Assembly: GCA_963706515.1 (NCBI GenBank)
Contig: CAVPMW010000022.1
Coordinates: forward strand, 62,001 to 126,000
Reading direction: 5' to 3'
DNA: 64,000 nt
Origin: CAVPMW01 sp963706515
Lineage (GTDB): Bacteria; Chloroflexota; Anaerolineae; Anaerolineales; UBA4823
Part shown: in pieces, positions 18,001-28,070 of the stretch
Layout of the letters: every line of letters begins with the position of its first letter
How positions within the stretch are numbered: the first letter of the stretch is position 1
Program-made: the position numbers and the translations under genes
The notes under the pieces: model-generated
Seen by the model: only the letters and a program-made list of their open reading frames with translations
Told to the model about the DNA's origin: nothing
Database searches by the model: none

Positions 18001-18586
18001 CTACTTCGCTTTCCCCGCAAATATCAATGGTCCCAGCGGCTGGGGAGCTGAAGTCTGGTTGGGCGGCATCTCACCTTTGCTCAGCACTTCATGGAGTTTT
18101 GCAGCTTCCCAATTACCAGCTGCCCAGGATGTCTTCGCCCTTCGCATCGGCAGAAGCGCGGCCAGATCCAGCCAGAATGCCCTGGTAGCTGCTCAAGTCC
18201 ATGCGGGCATAGGAACTCGTAACATCCTGGCTGTGACAGCTGGTGCAAGACAGCCCTCCCGGATACCACAGGTTGGGACGGCTGAATAATGGCAAAATAT
18301 CTTCTGCGAAGGTTCCTTCACAGCTTTTCCCGCCTACATCGCTGAAAGTAAACGGATCTTTTTCGGGACTGCCGGCGGCGACCCAAACGCCGAGCAGGTC
18401 GACCGCGTGCACGCTGCAGCTTTGGGGAGAAGGTTCCTGGATCCCATCCAGGCTAACTCCGGTCAGCGCAACCGGTAGGTACTTCGGCAGGTCGATCAGT
18501 TTGGGATTCTTATTCGTTCCGTAACAGGCGCTGACCAGGAGGCCGGTCAATAACAGCATCACGAACAGAGAATATTTAGGTTTCAT
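18001..18586 (-). CDS. Cytochrome c-type lipoprotein of the alternative complex III operon (frameshift near its end)
   Basis: The signal with lipobox LVSAC (about residue 21 from ATG 18586) predicts an exported lipoprotein. A single heme motif CTSCH lies near residue 117. The open frame stops at 18113, but after a one-base shift the sequence continues NWEAAKLHEVLSKGEMPP to a stop at 18001. This is the usual last helix and Met-ligand region of cytochrome c, so I extend the gene. It lies downstream of actE in the operon. It may be the ActG-like or a lineage-specific subunit. Start 18625 is also open but has no signal logic. Confidence 0.75.
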
Positions 18587-18621
18587 CAAGATTACTGCCT
18601 CCCTCAGCACACTGCTGTAGC

Positions 18622-19146
18622 TCACTGCTGCAGGGTGCGCATATAGTTGACAACGTCCCAGCGCTCGCCCACCGATAGATTTTCGCGCAGGGCGGGCATG
18701 CCGCCTTTAATCCCAACCCCAGGATTGACCCCATCGGTAATTACCAGGAAGGTATCGCCATCGCTGAATGCCTTGATCTTGTCGCCCGTCAAATCCGAGG
18801 GCTTCCGGATGAGCTCTTCTGCTACTGTTCCGTCGCCTTTGCCCTGCGAGCCATGGCATACAGCGCAGTTCAGATCGTAAAGGGTTTTGCCCCTTTCCAG
18901 TGAGGCCGCGTCCGCCGCGACGGGGTTGGCTGGCGATCCTGCTCCGGGTATGTAGGCAGCGCCCTGGATCGGAACCGAGCGCGGCGGAACGGGCAATGGG
19001 TCTTCCATGGCCCGGAAAGAAGGCTGGATTTCCATGAAGCTGATCCACTCGATGTGGATAATCTGGTAAGTCAGCAGCAATCCTAATGCTAATGGGATCG
19101 CCACGATGAGCATCGTAATCAGGATCCGTTTTGGCAGGCTGCTCAT
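18622..19146 (-). CDS. actE: Alternative complex III, ActE-like mono-heme cytochrome c
   Basis: A quinol-oxidising complex subunit of about 174 residues. It has one N-terminal membrane anchor (ILITMLIVAIPLALGLLLTY) and an outside cytochrome c domain with CAVCH near residue 85 and the closing WDVVNYMRTLQ helix. The start is ATG 19146, which overlaps the actD stop as ATGA and implies translational coupling. The longer open frame to 19176 would run into actD. A Met in GGMPALRENL is the probable sixth heme ligand. Confidence 0.87.
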   Translation of the reverse strand: MSSLPKRILITMLIVAIPLALGLLLTYQIIHIEWISFMEIQPSFRAMEDPLPVPPRSVPIQGAAYIPGAGSPANPVAADAASLERGKTLYDLNCAVCHGSQGKGDGTVAEELIRKPSDLTGDKIKAFSDGDTFLVITDGVNPGVGIKGGMPALRENLSVGERWDVVNYMRTLQQ

Positions 19147-19693
19147 ATCCGGGTAGCCTCCACACGATGCAACCAAACTGCGCCCAACCTCACCAGCGAA
19201 TCGTGCACCTGGTCGTGCATCTCAGGCGGGCAGCTGAACACCAGCGCAATTTCCCCATCGCTGACCTTCGTACTGTATTCTTTCGGCCCAAATGACGGGT
19301 AAGCACTTTCCCAGATAACCCCCAGGAAGGTGAACGTAAGTAAGCCCAACATACTGATCTCGAAAGTCAGCACCAGCGTGGTGGGGACGGCAGAGCAAGG
19401 GCAAGCCCGCCCACGTTAATCGGATATTGAAGAACGGTCCCCCAGTTGAGCAGCAAGCTGATCACAATTCCGAGCAAAAAACCGGCGATCGCCAGCTTGG
19501 GGACGGCCGTCCAGGTCCGGGGACGGCCCAGCATTTTATCCGAGTAGGGCACTCCGGAGATGATCGACATATCCTTGTCTTGAATCCCCAGCTCGCGGAG
19601 CAGGTCAAGCGCCCGGGTCGCCGGGTCAATATCTTTGAAAAGGGCCAGATGAACGGTTCCTGGAGACATTGCTCCAGACATTGCTCCAGACAT
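19143..19693 (-). CDS. actD: Alternative complex III, ActD (DUF3341) membrane subunit (one frameshift)
   Basis: A DUF3341 protein that anchors the complex. It has an N-terminal ferredoxin-like part (VHLALFKDIDPATRALDLL...), two membrane helices (AIAGFLLGIVISLLLNWG; FEISMLGLLTFTFLGVIW) and a short C-terminal ferredoxin-like half. The two halves are in different frames, joined near 19390; one base seems missing there. The N-terminus MSGAMSGAMS comes from a 12-bp tandem duplication at 19670-19693. The ribosome site is AAGGAGGAGCT, right after the actC stop. Confidence 0.85.
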
Positions 19694-19702
19694 AGCTCCT
19701 CC

Positions 19703-21149
19703 TTATTCGACCTCGCTCACCGAGCTTACCCTGGTTTTCCCAATGCGGCGCAATGAGTGGGCTATTTGGCCTTCTTGGACCTCCCAGACCGGGATGAGCG
19801 GGATCAGGCGGGAGGCCAGGGTGTACAGGAGCAAAAACAGGCTCAGGGATCCTACGGCTGATGACCAGCTCGATGCGCGGCACGTAGCCGTCCCAGACGA
19901 AGGGGAAACGGCTGCGGGTGATCATGCCAGGCACGATCAGATACCTTTCAGTGTACATACCAATGTTGATGATGAAACCGATTGCGAATAATACCCAGGG
20001 AGTCCGGCGCACTTTCTTGTTCCACAAGGTCAGCCAGGGGATAACGATGTTACAGACCAACATCAAGTACCACAATGGGGCATAAGGTCCCCGGGTAAGG
20101 GCGTACCATACATACTGATCGGAGAGGTCGCCTCCATACCAGGCCAGCAGATACTCAGTGAAATAAAAATAGACCCAGGTGAACGAAAAGATCAGCATCA
20201 GTTTTCCGAGGGCATCGAAATGTTCCTCACGTATGAAGTAGGTCATATTGGCCATGGTGGTGCGGATGATGAACAAGATCATTGCCACGGCAGCAACCCC
20301 TGAATAGATTGCCCCAGCGATGAAGAAAGGACCGAAGATGGTCGAGTGCCAGCCCGGAGTCTTGGTCACCGCAAAGTCCCAGGCGACGATGGTGTGGACC
20401 GAAAACATTACCGGGATGATCGCGAAAGCAAATATCTGGATCGCCGTGCGCAGGCGAGACCACTCCTCTTCGGTGCCGCGCCAGCCGAGAGCCATGAGCC
20501 GGTACAGCTTATAACGCCATTTCGATGAGTGATCCCGCGCCATCGCCAGGTCTGGGATCAACGGCAGGTAGATGTACATTAGACTGCTGAGCAGGTAGGT
20601 GGTGATGGCGAGAAAGTCCCAGGTGAGCGGGGAGCGGAAGTTTGGCCACAACCAGCGCTGGTTGGGATAGGGGATGATCCAATATCCCAGCCAGACCCGC
20701 CCCAGGTGGATGAGCGGATACATGCCTGCCGCGGCGAGACCAAAGGCGGTCATCAATTCTGCAGAGCGGGTAATTGGCCGGCGAAATTCTGCTTTGAATA
20801 CCCGCAAGATAGCGGAAACAAAAGTCCCGGAATGGCTGATCCCGATCCAGAATACGAAGGTGGCGATGAACATCCCCCAGTAAGTCGGGCGGCGGACTCC
20901 GGCGACCCCCATGCCTTTATAGATCATGTATCCCCAGGCTCCAAATAAGAAGACGGCGGTCATCAAGGCAAGGATGGCGACCACGATCCAGTACGACCTG
21001 GTGGTCGTCCGCATGGCTTGCATGACCATCTGGTTCATCTCTTCGCGCGGGCGGGGATCGAGCAGCAGATGCTGGCGGGGATCGTCGGCTTCATCCATCT
21101 GAGACTGGGGAATTGGGACGGCTTTAGTGGTCACGGATTGCGCCTCCAT
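19703..21149 (-). CDS. actC: Alternative complex III, ActC (NrfD/PsrC-like) membrane subunit (one frameshift)
   Basis: An integral membrane subunit with about ten helices that binds quinol and passes electrons to the iron-sulfur arm. It is of the NrfD/PsrC type. Conserved features include WGMFIATFVFWIGISHSGTF near residue 90 and SFTWVYFYFTEYLLAWYGG. The open frame runs on to 19626 as junk. A one-base shift near 19855 (an extra A) restores the last helix (SLSLFLLLYTLASRLIPL) and WEVQEGQ, with the stop at 19703 directly before the actD ribosome site. I use that end. It lies 26 bases after actB2. Confidence 0.87.
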
Positions 21150-21175
21150 TCATTGAGATCAAGATCAACACCGGT

Positions 21176-21901
21176 CTACACCTTTGGAACGCGTTCCGAT
21201 TTGAGATAGACAACCCTGGGCTCGGTGCCCAGCTCTTCGAGCAAGAGCTGCTGAGCACGCCCGCTGCGGGACAGATGGCTCACCTGGCTGTCAGGATCCG
21301 AAAACAGCCCAAACACGATCGCTTCGGATGGGCAAGCCTGGGCGCACGCCGGCTCGAAATCCCCATCTTTCAGCTCTCGTCCGGCAGCTTTCGCCTCTTC
21401 CTCAGCCCGGCGGATGCGTTGGATGCAAAAAGTGCATTTCTCCATGACGCCGCGCCGCCGCACAGTGACATCTGGGTTGAACTGATAATTCAACGGCTCG
21501 GGCATTTCGGCGGTGTAATCGAACCAGTTGAACTGCCTGACAATGTAGGGGCAGTTATTGCCACAGTAACGTGTGCCAATACAGCGGTTGTAGACCTGCA
21601 GGTTGACCTGTTCGACATTGCTGTGCACGGTGGCAAACACCGGGCACACCGGCTCGCACGGAGCCAGACCGCACTGCTGGCACATGATCGGCACAAACCG
21701 CACGACGATATCCGGATACTGCCCTTCCCAGTAGCGCTCGATGCGGATCCACTGCATGCTGCGCCCATATCCTGCGTCATCTTCGCCTACATACGGCACG
21801 TTATTTTCCATCGAGCAGGCGGTGACACAGGCGGAGCAGCCGCTGCAGCGATCCATGTCAATGACCATCCCCCATTTTCCAGTATCACTCGGTTGATTCA
21901 T
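21176..21901 (-). CDS. actB2: Alternative complex III, ActB iron-sulfur part (separate gene)
   Basis: A 241-residue four-cluster ferredoxin-type protein like NrfC/PsrB. Cysteine groups are CSGCSACVTAC, CQQCGLAPCEPVC, YCGNNCPY, CTFCIQR and ACPSEA. It wires the membrane subunit to the outer arm. In Chloroflexus this part is fused to the molybdopterin-like part as one ActB; here they are two adjacent genes, 22 bases apart. It has no own export signal and may leave the cell with its Tat-bearing partner. AGGAG lies 9 bases before the ATG. Confidence 0.88.
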   Translation of the reverse strand: MNQPSDTGKWGMVIDMDRCSGCSACVTACSMENNVPYVGEDDAGYGRSMQWIRIERYWEGQYPDIVVRFVPIMCQQCGLAPCEPVCPVFATVHSNVEQVNLQVYNRCIGTRYCGNNCPYIVRQFNWFDYTAEMPEPLNYQFNPDVTVRRRGVMEKCTFCIQRIRRAEEEAKAAGRELKDGDFEPACAQACPSEAIVFGLFSDPDSQVSHLSRSGRAQQLLLEELGTEPRVVYLKSERVPKV

Positions 21902-21923
21902 CGATAAATCTCCTGTAAGACGC

Positions 21924-24116
21924 TTACCTTAGCGGGCCATATACCCCTTCGATGCTTTCATAACGAGCCAGCTTATAGCGCTTGCCGGTCGGAGCAATCC
22001 GCACGCGTACCGCCATAAATGCCATGTTGCCAGCGCCGTTCAGCTCTTTCCCCAGCAGCGCGAATGGCGTGATGCCGCGTCCCTGGGCATAACGACCGAA
22101 GGCAGTATGACCCTGGCCCAATGGAATGGCGACTACCCCTGGCTCGATCGCCGGATATTCGTAGACGACAGCCTCTACGCTTCCGGATGGTGAGATCACC
22201 GAGACCAGGTCGTCATTATGCACACCCAGTTTTGAGGCGGTGTCGGGGTTGATTGCCACCCAGCTATCCCACATGGCTGAGGTCATCGGGTCGGGGGTCT
22301 CCTGTAAGGTAGGGCGGTTGGCCTGGCTGCCATCCGCCAGGTTCGGATGCGGGAATGGCAGAAGCGCCAGCGGATATTCAGACTCATCCCCTGAAAACTG
22401 GGCATCGGCTGCAGCCGGGATTTGTGCCAGAGCGGATGCCTCAGCTGTAGGGGTGAGCAGCCCCGGAGCGGCTTGCCACCAACCTCCGTATTGCTGCCAG
22501 AGGGCAAAGAAAGATTCAGGGGTAGGGGCGCTGTAAAAACCGCCCTGGTCGCTGAGTGCTGCTACCGACTTTTCCAGGAAATCGACCTCGTCCGGGTACG
22601 GTATCTCCTGGGCGAGCTTCCCGCCGGTCGCCTGCACAGCCCCCAGCAGGACGTCTACGGTCGCTCGGGTATCATATAGAGGCACCACCACCGGCTGCAA
22701 ACCGGAGACCGCCAGCCGATCGCTGCCTACCTGGATCTTCTGATAACCCCAGGATTCCAGCGGCGTGCTGTCCGGCAAGACGTAGTCGGCTTGCAAGGCA
22801 GTTTCATCCGGAAAGGAGGCGAAAGAAATTACCAGAGGCACATTCTGCAGGGCTTCCTGGAATCCGTAGGCTTTGGGTAAATCGTAGACCGGGTTCGCAC
22901 CGTGGATGAACATAGCTTTGATCTGTCCGCCGTTCATCGAGCTTATCAATGCATCGATGTCGGTGATTGGGTTAGGCCAGCCAGGAAGGTCAGGATACAG
23001 TGGGTTAGTCGGCAGCATAAAGACTCCGCCCGGCTTGCCCAGGTTATCTACCAGCAGGTTCAGCCCCAGGATGCTCTCAACCGCTGCCTGACCATTGCTG
23101 TTTCCGCTCGGAACGCCTCCCGGAATGGCGAGCTGGCCCGATGCTTCTGAGAAGATCCTCGCCAGGCGGCGCAGGTCTGCCTCCGAGATTCCGGTCCTGG
23201 CAACTACTTCGGCAATATCCACCTGGGAATATGCAGCCGGAACGGTCAGCGATCTTGCCTGGGCGATGAGCTGCCCCAGACCCTGGGCTAATAGTGCTTC
23301 ACTGCCGGGATGGATCGGGAACCATTCGTCTGCGTTGGCAGCCGTTTGCGACATATATGGCTCAAAATGGGCCAGGTAACCTCGCCGCCCAGGGCGTCCC
23401 TGGCGCATGAATCCGTACTCAAAGGAATACGCGACTGGAGTGAGCCAGGTTTCCAGGAAATTTGCCCCAAATGAGAAGATCAAATCCGCGTTCTCGATGT
23501 CGAACGCAGGCAGCCCTTTTTGACCCAATAATTTTTCTGCAGCCTGGAGCAGGGTAACCCGCCCTTCCATCTCCCCGAGCGTTCCATAGCGCAGGAGCCT
23601 GGCTCCCCCCAGACCGGTCGAGATCATCTGCACCAAATCGTAAAGGTGGTCTGGGAATAAGCCCAACAGGAAAGCGATCTCTCCTGCAGGGTACTTTTGC
23701 CAGGTATCCTTGACGAGAGCGACCGCCTCGTCCCATTTGATGGGACTGAACTGTCCCGACCCGCGCGTGGCCTGCCTGCCCGGGTTTTGGTTGCGATCCG
23801 GGTTGTACAGCCCCTGCAGGGTTGCCTGGCCCCGGGAGCAGCTGCCCTCTCTATTGACCGGATGGGCCGGGTTGCCTTCTACTTTATGGGCGCGTCCCTC
23901 GGTGGTGCGTACGATCAAGCCGCAGCCCGCAGAGCACTCGCCGCAAGTTGTGGCGAAGTACGTGCTTTTGCCGGTTACGGTATATTCCGGCATTTCGGCG
24001 TAGGGTTGGCGCTTGACGTACCGTGAGGCTGGCCCGCAGCCGGTAAGGATAGCCGTGGTACCAAGCCCCAGACCTGCTATTTTGATAAAGTCACGGCGGG
24101 AGATGTGTTCACTCAT
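21924..24116 (-). CDS. actB1: Alternative complex III, ActB molybdopterin-oxidoreductase-like part (Tat-exported)
   Basis: An intact 730-residue protein of the molybdopterin oxidoreductase fold. The N-terminus MSEHISRRDFIKIAGLGLG is a Tat signal (SRRDFIK), followed by a lipobox-like LTGC. A CGECSAGC...GSCSRG set (about 56-95) could hold one [4Fe-4S] cluster. In known complexes this subunit carries no molybdopterin and acts as scaffold. It lies between the pentaheme gene and the iron-sulfur gene, the normal act order. Confidence 0.88.
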   Translation of the reverse strand: MSEHISRRDFIKIAGLGLGTTAILTGCGPASRYVKRQPYAEMPEYTVTGKSTYFATTCGECSAGCGLIVRTTEGRAHKVEGNPAHPVNREGSCSRGQATLQGLYNPDRNQNPGRQATRGSGQFSPIKWDEAVALVKDTWQKYPAGEIAFLLGLFPDHLYDLVQMISTGLGGARLLRYGTLGEMEGRVTLLQAAEKLLGQKGLPAFDIENADLIFSFGANFLETWLTPVAYSFEYGFMRQGRPGRRGYLAHFEPYMSQTAANADEWFPIHPGSEALLAQGLGQLIAQARSLTVPAAYSQVDIAEVVARTGISEADLRRLARIFSEASGQLAIPGGVPSGNSNGQAAVESILGLNLLVDNLGKPGGVFMLPTNPLYPDLPGWPNPITDIDALISSMNGGQIKAMFIHGANPVYDLPKAYGFQEALQNVPLVISFASFPDETALQADYVLPDSTPLESWGYQKIQVGSDRLAVSGLQPVVVPLYDTRATVDVLLGAVQATGGKLAQEIPYPDEVDFLEKSVAALSDQGGFYSAPTPESFFALWQQYGGWWQAAPGLLTPTAEASALAQIPAAADAQFSGDESEYPLALLPFPHPNLADGSQANRPTLQETPDPMTSAMWDSWVAINPDTASKLGVHNDDLVSVISPSGSVEAVVYEYPAIEPGVVAIPLGQGHTAFGRYAQGRGITPFALLGKELNGAGNMAFMAVRVRIAPTGKRYKLARYESIEGVYGPLR

Positions 24117-24142
24117 ACCCTAATCCATCAGCCTCCAAACGG

Positions 24143-24682
24143 TTATTTGTGGCAGATCCCACAGTCCGACAGCTCAGTGAATTTTTCTGGAGCAAGAGTT
24201 TTATGGCAGTTCAAGCACCAACCCATGTTCCAATATTTCTGCGGCTCAGCCGCGCCCATCTTGCTGACCTCGCCATGGCAGTTGCTGCAATCCAGCTGGG
24301 CATTAAGATGGGGTTGGTGGCTGAAATACACGAAATCGGGCATCAGCGCCACAGGCACCCACTCAAATCGGTCATGGGTGCTGGCATACTGGTCCAGCGC
24401 CTTCAGCTCGGGAGTGTCAGCCTTGATATTGTTGTGGCAGCCCATGCACAGCGCTCGGGTGGGCAGACCGGCAGATTCGCCGCGGAACGCACCGGAATGA
24501 CAGTACAGGCATGGAATGCCTTTATCGGCGTGTGCTGCATGATTAAATGGGAAGGGCTGCGCGGGAGCGGCTTGGGTTACCACCAGGCCGGTTACGGTTA
24601 ATGCCAGGACCACGATTACGACGATTGCCCCGATTATCCAGAAGAGGCCCGGCTTTTTGCGCCTTTTTTTCTCTTCTGCCAT
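24143..24682 (-). CDS. actA: Alternative complex III, ActA pentaheme cytochrome c
   Basis: First gene of the operon, 179 residues. A basic cytoplasmic tip (EEKKRRKKPG) and one membrane helix are followed by five heme-binding motifs: CLYCH, CMGCH, CSNCH, CLNCH and CGICH. His residues in FNHAAHADKG and FSHQPHLNAQ are likely axial ligands. It carries electrons from the quinol site to the mono-heme subunits. AAGGAGACC lies 5 bases before the ATG. It is complete and in frame. Confidence 0.92.
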   Translation of the reverse strand: MAEEKKRRKKPGLFWIIGAIVVIVVLALTVTGLVVTQAAPAQPFPFNHAAHADKGIPCLYCHSGAFRGESAGLPTRALCMGCHNNIKADTPELKALDQYASTHDRFEWVPVALMPDFVYFSHQPHLNAQLDCSNCHGEVSKMGAAEPQKYWNMGWCLNCHKTLAPEKFTELSDCGICHK

Positions 24683-24987
24683 GGCGGTCTCCTTTTAGGA
24701 ATTTGATTTTATTTATATATGGACCTGCATCACAGGTTTTTTAATGAATGCAGACCAGGTGGTTAACAGGCGTCAACCTGATTAATAGCCTGGTCTTCGG
24801 TCAGTATCTAATCAATAACAATGCTCCAATGAAAATATAGAAACCTATTACGGTAGGGCTACGCTTACGATATTCGATTGGATATAGGGTAGTTAAAAAC
24901 GGGTAGAATTTTATTTATGGCGAGCACAACTCACCTGGAGTCCTTGCGCCGAATTGCTCAGATTATAAACCCAAATAGAATATCCGC
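24683..24987. other. Upstream region of the alternative complex III operon
   Basis: 305 bases between actA (starts 24682) and the recombinase-like gene (ends 24988). On the minus strand there is a TTGACG (about 24771-24776) with only a weak -10, so no firm promoter can be called. The rest is AT-rich. I see no ORF, RNA gene or clear terminator. Confidence 0.35.
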
Positions 24988-25887
24988 TTACCCCGCCAGG
25001 TTCTCGAGCTTAATGCGGATCTCCCGCCACTGGATCCGGGAAACCCCCAGTTTTTGACGGATCTTTTCCTGGTCCATGCCGGCCTGCCAATCGCTCAAGG
25101 CGCACGTCCAGCGGCACATATCGAAAGAAAGATGCTTATCGAGGCCGGCTTCTTCGCTGAGATCCTCCAGCAGATATTCCAGGCGGCGCTGAGACCAGGG
25201 AAATACTCGCTCGGTGATTTCATATTGCGCGGCATACTCCCGGTAGGCTGGCACCCAGCTTTCAGGCAGGGGGATCTTGCGCTCTTTGTAGCGGTACTGT
25301 GGGCTGGCGTAGCGGACGAAGAGCAGCGGTCCATCCGGCGCTTCCAGGTCCAGGTGGTTGGTGCTCAACACCAGGCACTCTACCTTCTTAATCCCGGTGC
25401 TGAGCAGCAGGGCAGCCAGGGTATAGAATCGTGCATCCGGCTTGGCTTTCACCCGGTGGGCGTCAGCCACATCCAACACTGCCTCGATTTCCGCGGGTGT
25501 GAGCACAGTTGGCAGCGGGCTGATCACCGAATGCTGGAGCACCCTCTCCGCCGGGTCAACCAGGATGACTCCGTTGTGGTTGAGCCAGCGGAAGAAGGCT
25601 TTGATCGAAGTGATGCGCCGGGCGAGCGTTTTCGGGCTGCAGGCTACTCCGCGGCCTTTCTGCAGCCACTCCAGGAAGCCGTTCAAATCGGCGGTGGAGA
25701 TTGAGCCGAGAGTGCGGTCAGGCGCCATGTAGCCAGCCAGCAGGCGCAGGTCGTGGGTAAAAGCTTTAACCGTGTGGGGCGAGTCGCCCTGGTCCTGCAG
25801 GTAGATATGCCAGGCTTTGATAGTCGGGTTGAGCAGGCTGTGAGAGGTGATATGGGCGCTGGCAAGCGGATTAAGATCGGCAGGCAT
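24988..25887 (-). CDS. Tyrosine-recombinase-like protein with degenerate catalytic residues
   Basis: 299 residues with the XerC/D layout. A SAM-like core-binding domain (about 20-110, ending TSIKAFFRWLNHNGVI...DPAE) is followed by a catalytic-type domain. The active-site set is eroded. The first Arg motif (TGLR in Xer) reads STGIKKVE. The beta-hairpin Lys is kept (KERKIPLP). HxxR reads DMCR. The LGH His is Val in KLGVS. No Tyr is found at the nucleophile place (WREIRIKL). It is thus unlikely to cut DNA and may bind DNA or act as a structural partner. Neighbours give no mobile-element context. Confidence 0.75.
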   Translation of the reverse strand: MPADLNPLASAHITSHSLLNPTIKAWHIYLQDQGDSPHTVKAFTHDLRLLAGYMAPDRTLGSISTADLNGFLEWLQKGRGVACSPKTLARRITSIKAFFRWLNHNGVILVDPAERVLQHSVISPLPTVLTPAEIEAVLDVADAHRVKAKPDARFYTLAALLLSTGIKKVECLVLSTNHLDLEAPDGPLLFVRYASPQYRYKERKIPLPESWVPAYREYAAQYEITERVFPWSQRRLEYLLEDLSEEAGLDKHLSFDMCRWTCALSDWQAGMDQEKIRQKLGVSRIQWREIRIKLENLAG

Positions 25888-26073
25888 GGCTCCTCCGGAG
25901 GGGACTAATCAATTTTATTCGCATAGTCTAGTTTAGCTGATTTGCATTCGACTGTCAACCGAATTTTTATCCGAAGGAGAGGAATAGCAGGATTGCTGGC
26001 GATTTGCCGTTGGCGGCGTGAGCCATTCCGGATGATCCGGGAACTGCCTGCCAGAAACTTAATTTTTCGTAAC

Positions 26074-26102
26074 TTGACAAGATCGTAAATTACTGGCATA
26101 TT
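26074..26102 (+). promoter_or_regulatory. Promoter of the secreted metalloprotease gene
   Basis: TTGACA (26074-26079), a 17-base spacer and CATATT (26097-26102), ending 41 bases before the ATG at 26144. Confidence 0.6.
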
Positions 26103-26143
26103 CCCTGCAACAAGGGAAAAATATTCCTGGAAAAGCTAAATCT

Positions 26144-27938
26144 ATGCATACAAACCTGAATCGTAAACTTACTAGCCTGATCCTCCTGTTCTTCCTGCTG
26201 GTCAGCGTCGGAGCTTTGCGCGCCCTCTCGGCTGGGACAGCTCCCGAAGCGATCACGGAGCCAGCGATCCTGCCGCAGCTCGTCATCCTGGCAGATCCCA
26301 CAGAGCCGTTAGAACCGCTGTACCTGCCTGCTCCGGCTGAAATTTCTCTGGAAGGACCCCAGACTGCCAGCATTCAAGTCAACTATATCGGCTCCTGGGA
26401 CCCGCAGGCACAGGCTGCTTTCGAGTATGCCAAGAACTTGTGGCAGTCTCAGATCACCTCCGCCGTGACGATCAAGATCGATGCCCGCTGGGAGCCGCTG
26501 GGATCCGGGATCCTGGGCGGCACTTCCTGGGCTGGCGCTTTCGTGAACTTCCCCGGCGCAACGCGCAGCAATACTGCCTATCCCTATGCACTGGCTAACA
26601 AGCTGGCAGGCACTGACCTGGATACTGCCCGCCCGGATATGTATGCCAGCTTCAACAGCACTTTTACCGGCTGGTACTTCAGCACCAGCGGCGTCCCGCC
26701 GAGCGGCAAATATGACTTTGTCAGCGTCGTCCTGCACGAGATCACGCATGGGCTGGGCTTTGCCGGCTCGATGCAGGTTGGCACGCCTTGCGGAAACTCT
26801 GCATACGGCTGCTGGGGGTTTTCCAATTACCCGGCAATCTACGATTGGTTCGCAGTGCGCGGGGACAGCGTTCCTTTACTCAATACCAGCACCTTTCCCA
26901 ACCCGTCAGCCGCCTTGAAGACGGTCTTGACGGGCAATAACGTCTACTACAACGGCACGCAAGCCAGGGCAGCAAACGGCGGCAACAATGTCAAGCTGTT
27001 CGCTCCTGCTGCCTGGTCTTCTGGTTCGAGCTACGCCCACCTGGACGAGATCTATAACGGGACCTCCAATGCCTTGATGACCTACTCGCTCGCGCCGCGC
27101 GAAGTCCTCCACGACCCGGGACCGATCACGCGCGGCATGCTGGGCGATATGGGCTGGACGGTCGGCGGCACGCAGGCGACGCCAACGCCTACTGTGTGGC
27201 CGACGCCGCACGTGTTCACCCGCCTGCCGCTGATCTCGCTGAAGATTGCTGCCTTCAATATTACAGGCAAGGTCACCCAGAACGGCTCGGCGGTCACCGG
27301 CGTGCCGGTCGCCTTGATAAAAAGCACCGGGAGCACGCTCATCCAGGTGGCTTCCACCACGACCAACTCTGGGGGGAACTATTCTTTTCCGGCGACGCCA
27401 GGTTTGAATGGCAGCGACGCTTATTTCGTCCAATACCGCAACAGCACCAATACCTCCGGCAGGCTGTACCTGTGGAATACCAGCCGGATTTTATCCAATC
27501 CGGCGACAACGCAGGTGACCCTGCCGACCTTCGATATTGCGGATGTCGTCCTTAGCGCCCCGCTTAATGGCAGCACAGTCAGCCTGCCGTATACTTTTAC
27601 CTGGCAGAGACGCGCCCACACCAGCAGCGACTCATACGAGTTCGACATCTATGACCCGGCGGATGGCTCTCCCTGGTGGTATACCGCCCACCTGGGATAC
27701 GTCAGCATCATATGCGCTGAGCAGCCCGCCCTCCGGATTTGCTTATAACGTGCCTTATCGTTGGGAGGTGTGGGTATACGCGCCGGGATGCTCTTATCCG
27801 AACGGCTGCTACGGCATCTCCCGCCAGGCGTGGAATGTAACTTTCTCCGCGGCAGCCGGGCAGACTCAGCCCGGGCTGACGCCCTCCGACAGTACCGGGC
27901 GTGACCTGCCCCTGGAGGGCAAGCCAGAAAACCCTTGA
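26144..27938 (+). CDS. Secreted zinc metalloprotease with C-terminal beta-sandwich domains (one frameshift)
   Basis: About 598 residues after correction. The N-terminal signal peptide is LTSLILLFFLLVSVGALRALSAG. The metzincin-like zinc site HEITHGLGF (about 200-208) is followed by an autolysin-type end, LMTYSLAPREVLHDPGPIT...LGDMGW (about 305-340). After a Pro/Thr linker comes a carboxypeptidase-regulatory-like domain (ITGKVTQNGSAVTGVPVALI, about 372-460) and a further beta domain. The frame shifts near 27708 (an extra A before TCATATGCG). The continued frame gives WEVWVYAPGCSYPNGCYG to a stop at 27938. Probable role: extracellular protein degradation. It has its own promoter. Confidence 0.82.
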
Positions 27939-28070
27939 TCTGCGCTGCGGATAGAGACATGCTGGTCTCAGTTTCAACGGTATAATGGGGAGCAATTTGT
28001 GGTTCGACCACGATAATTCTGCACCTGGCAGCGTGGAAGATTCCGCTGAAAGGTGTCACTGGGAGGCAAT

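Noticed and set aside
19626..19703. C-terminal extension of ActC overlapping actD
   Set aside because: It is the wrong frame after a one-base insertion near 19855. The restored frame stops at 19703, directly before the actD ribosome site.
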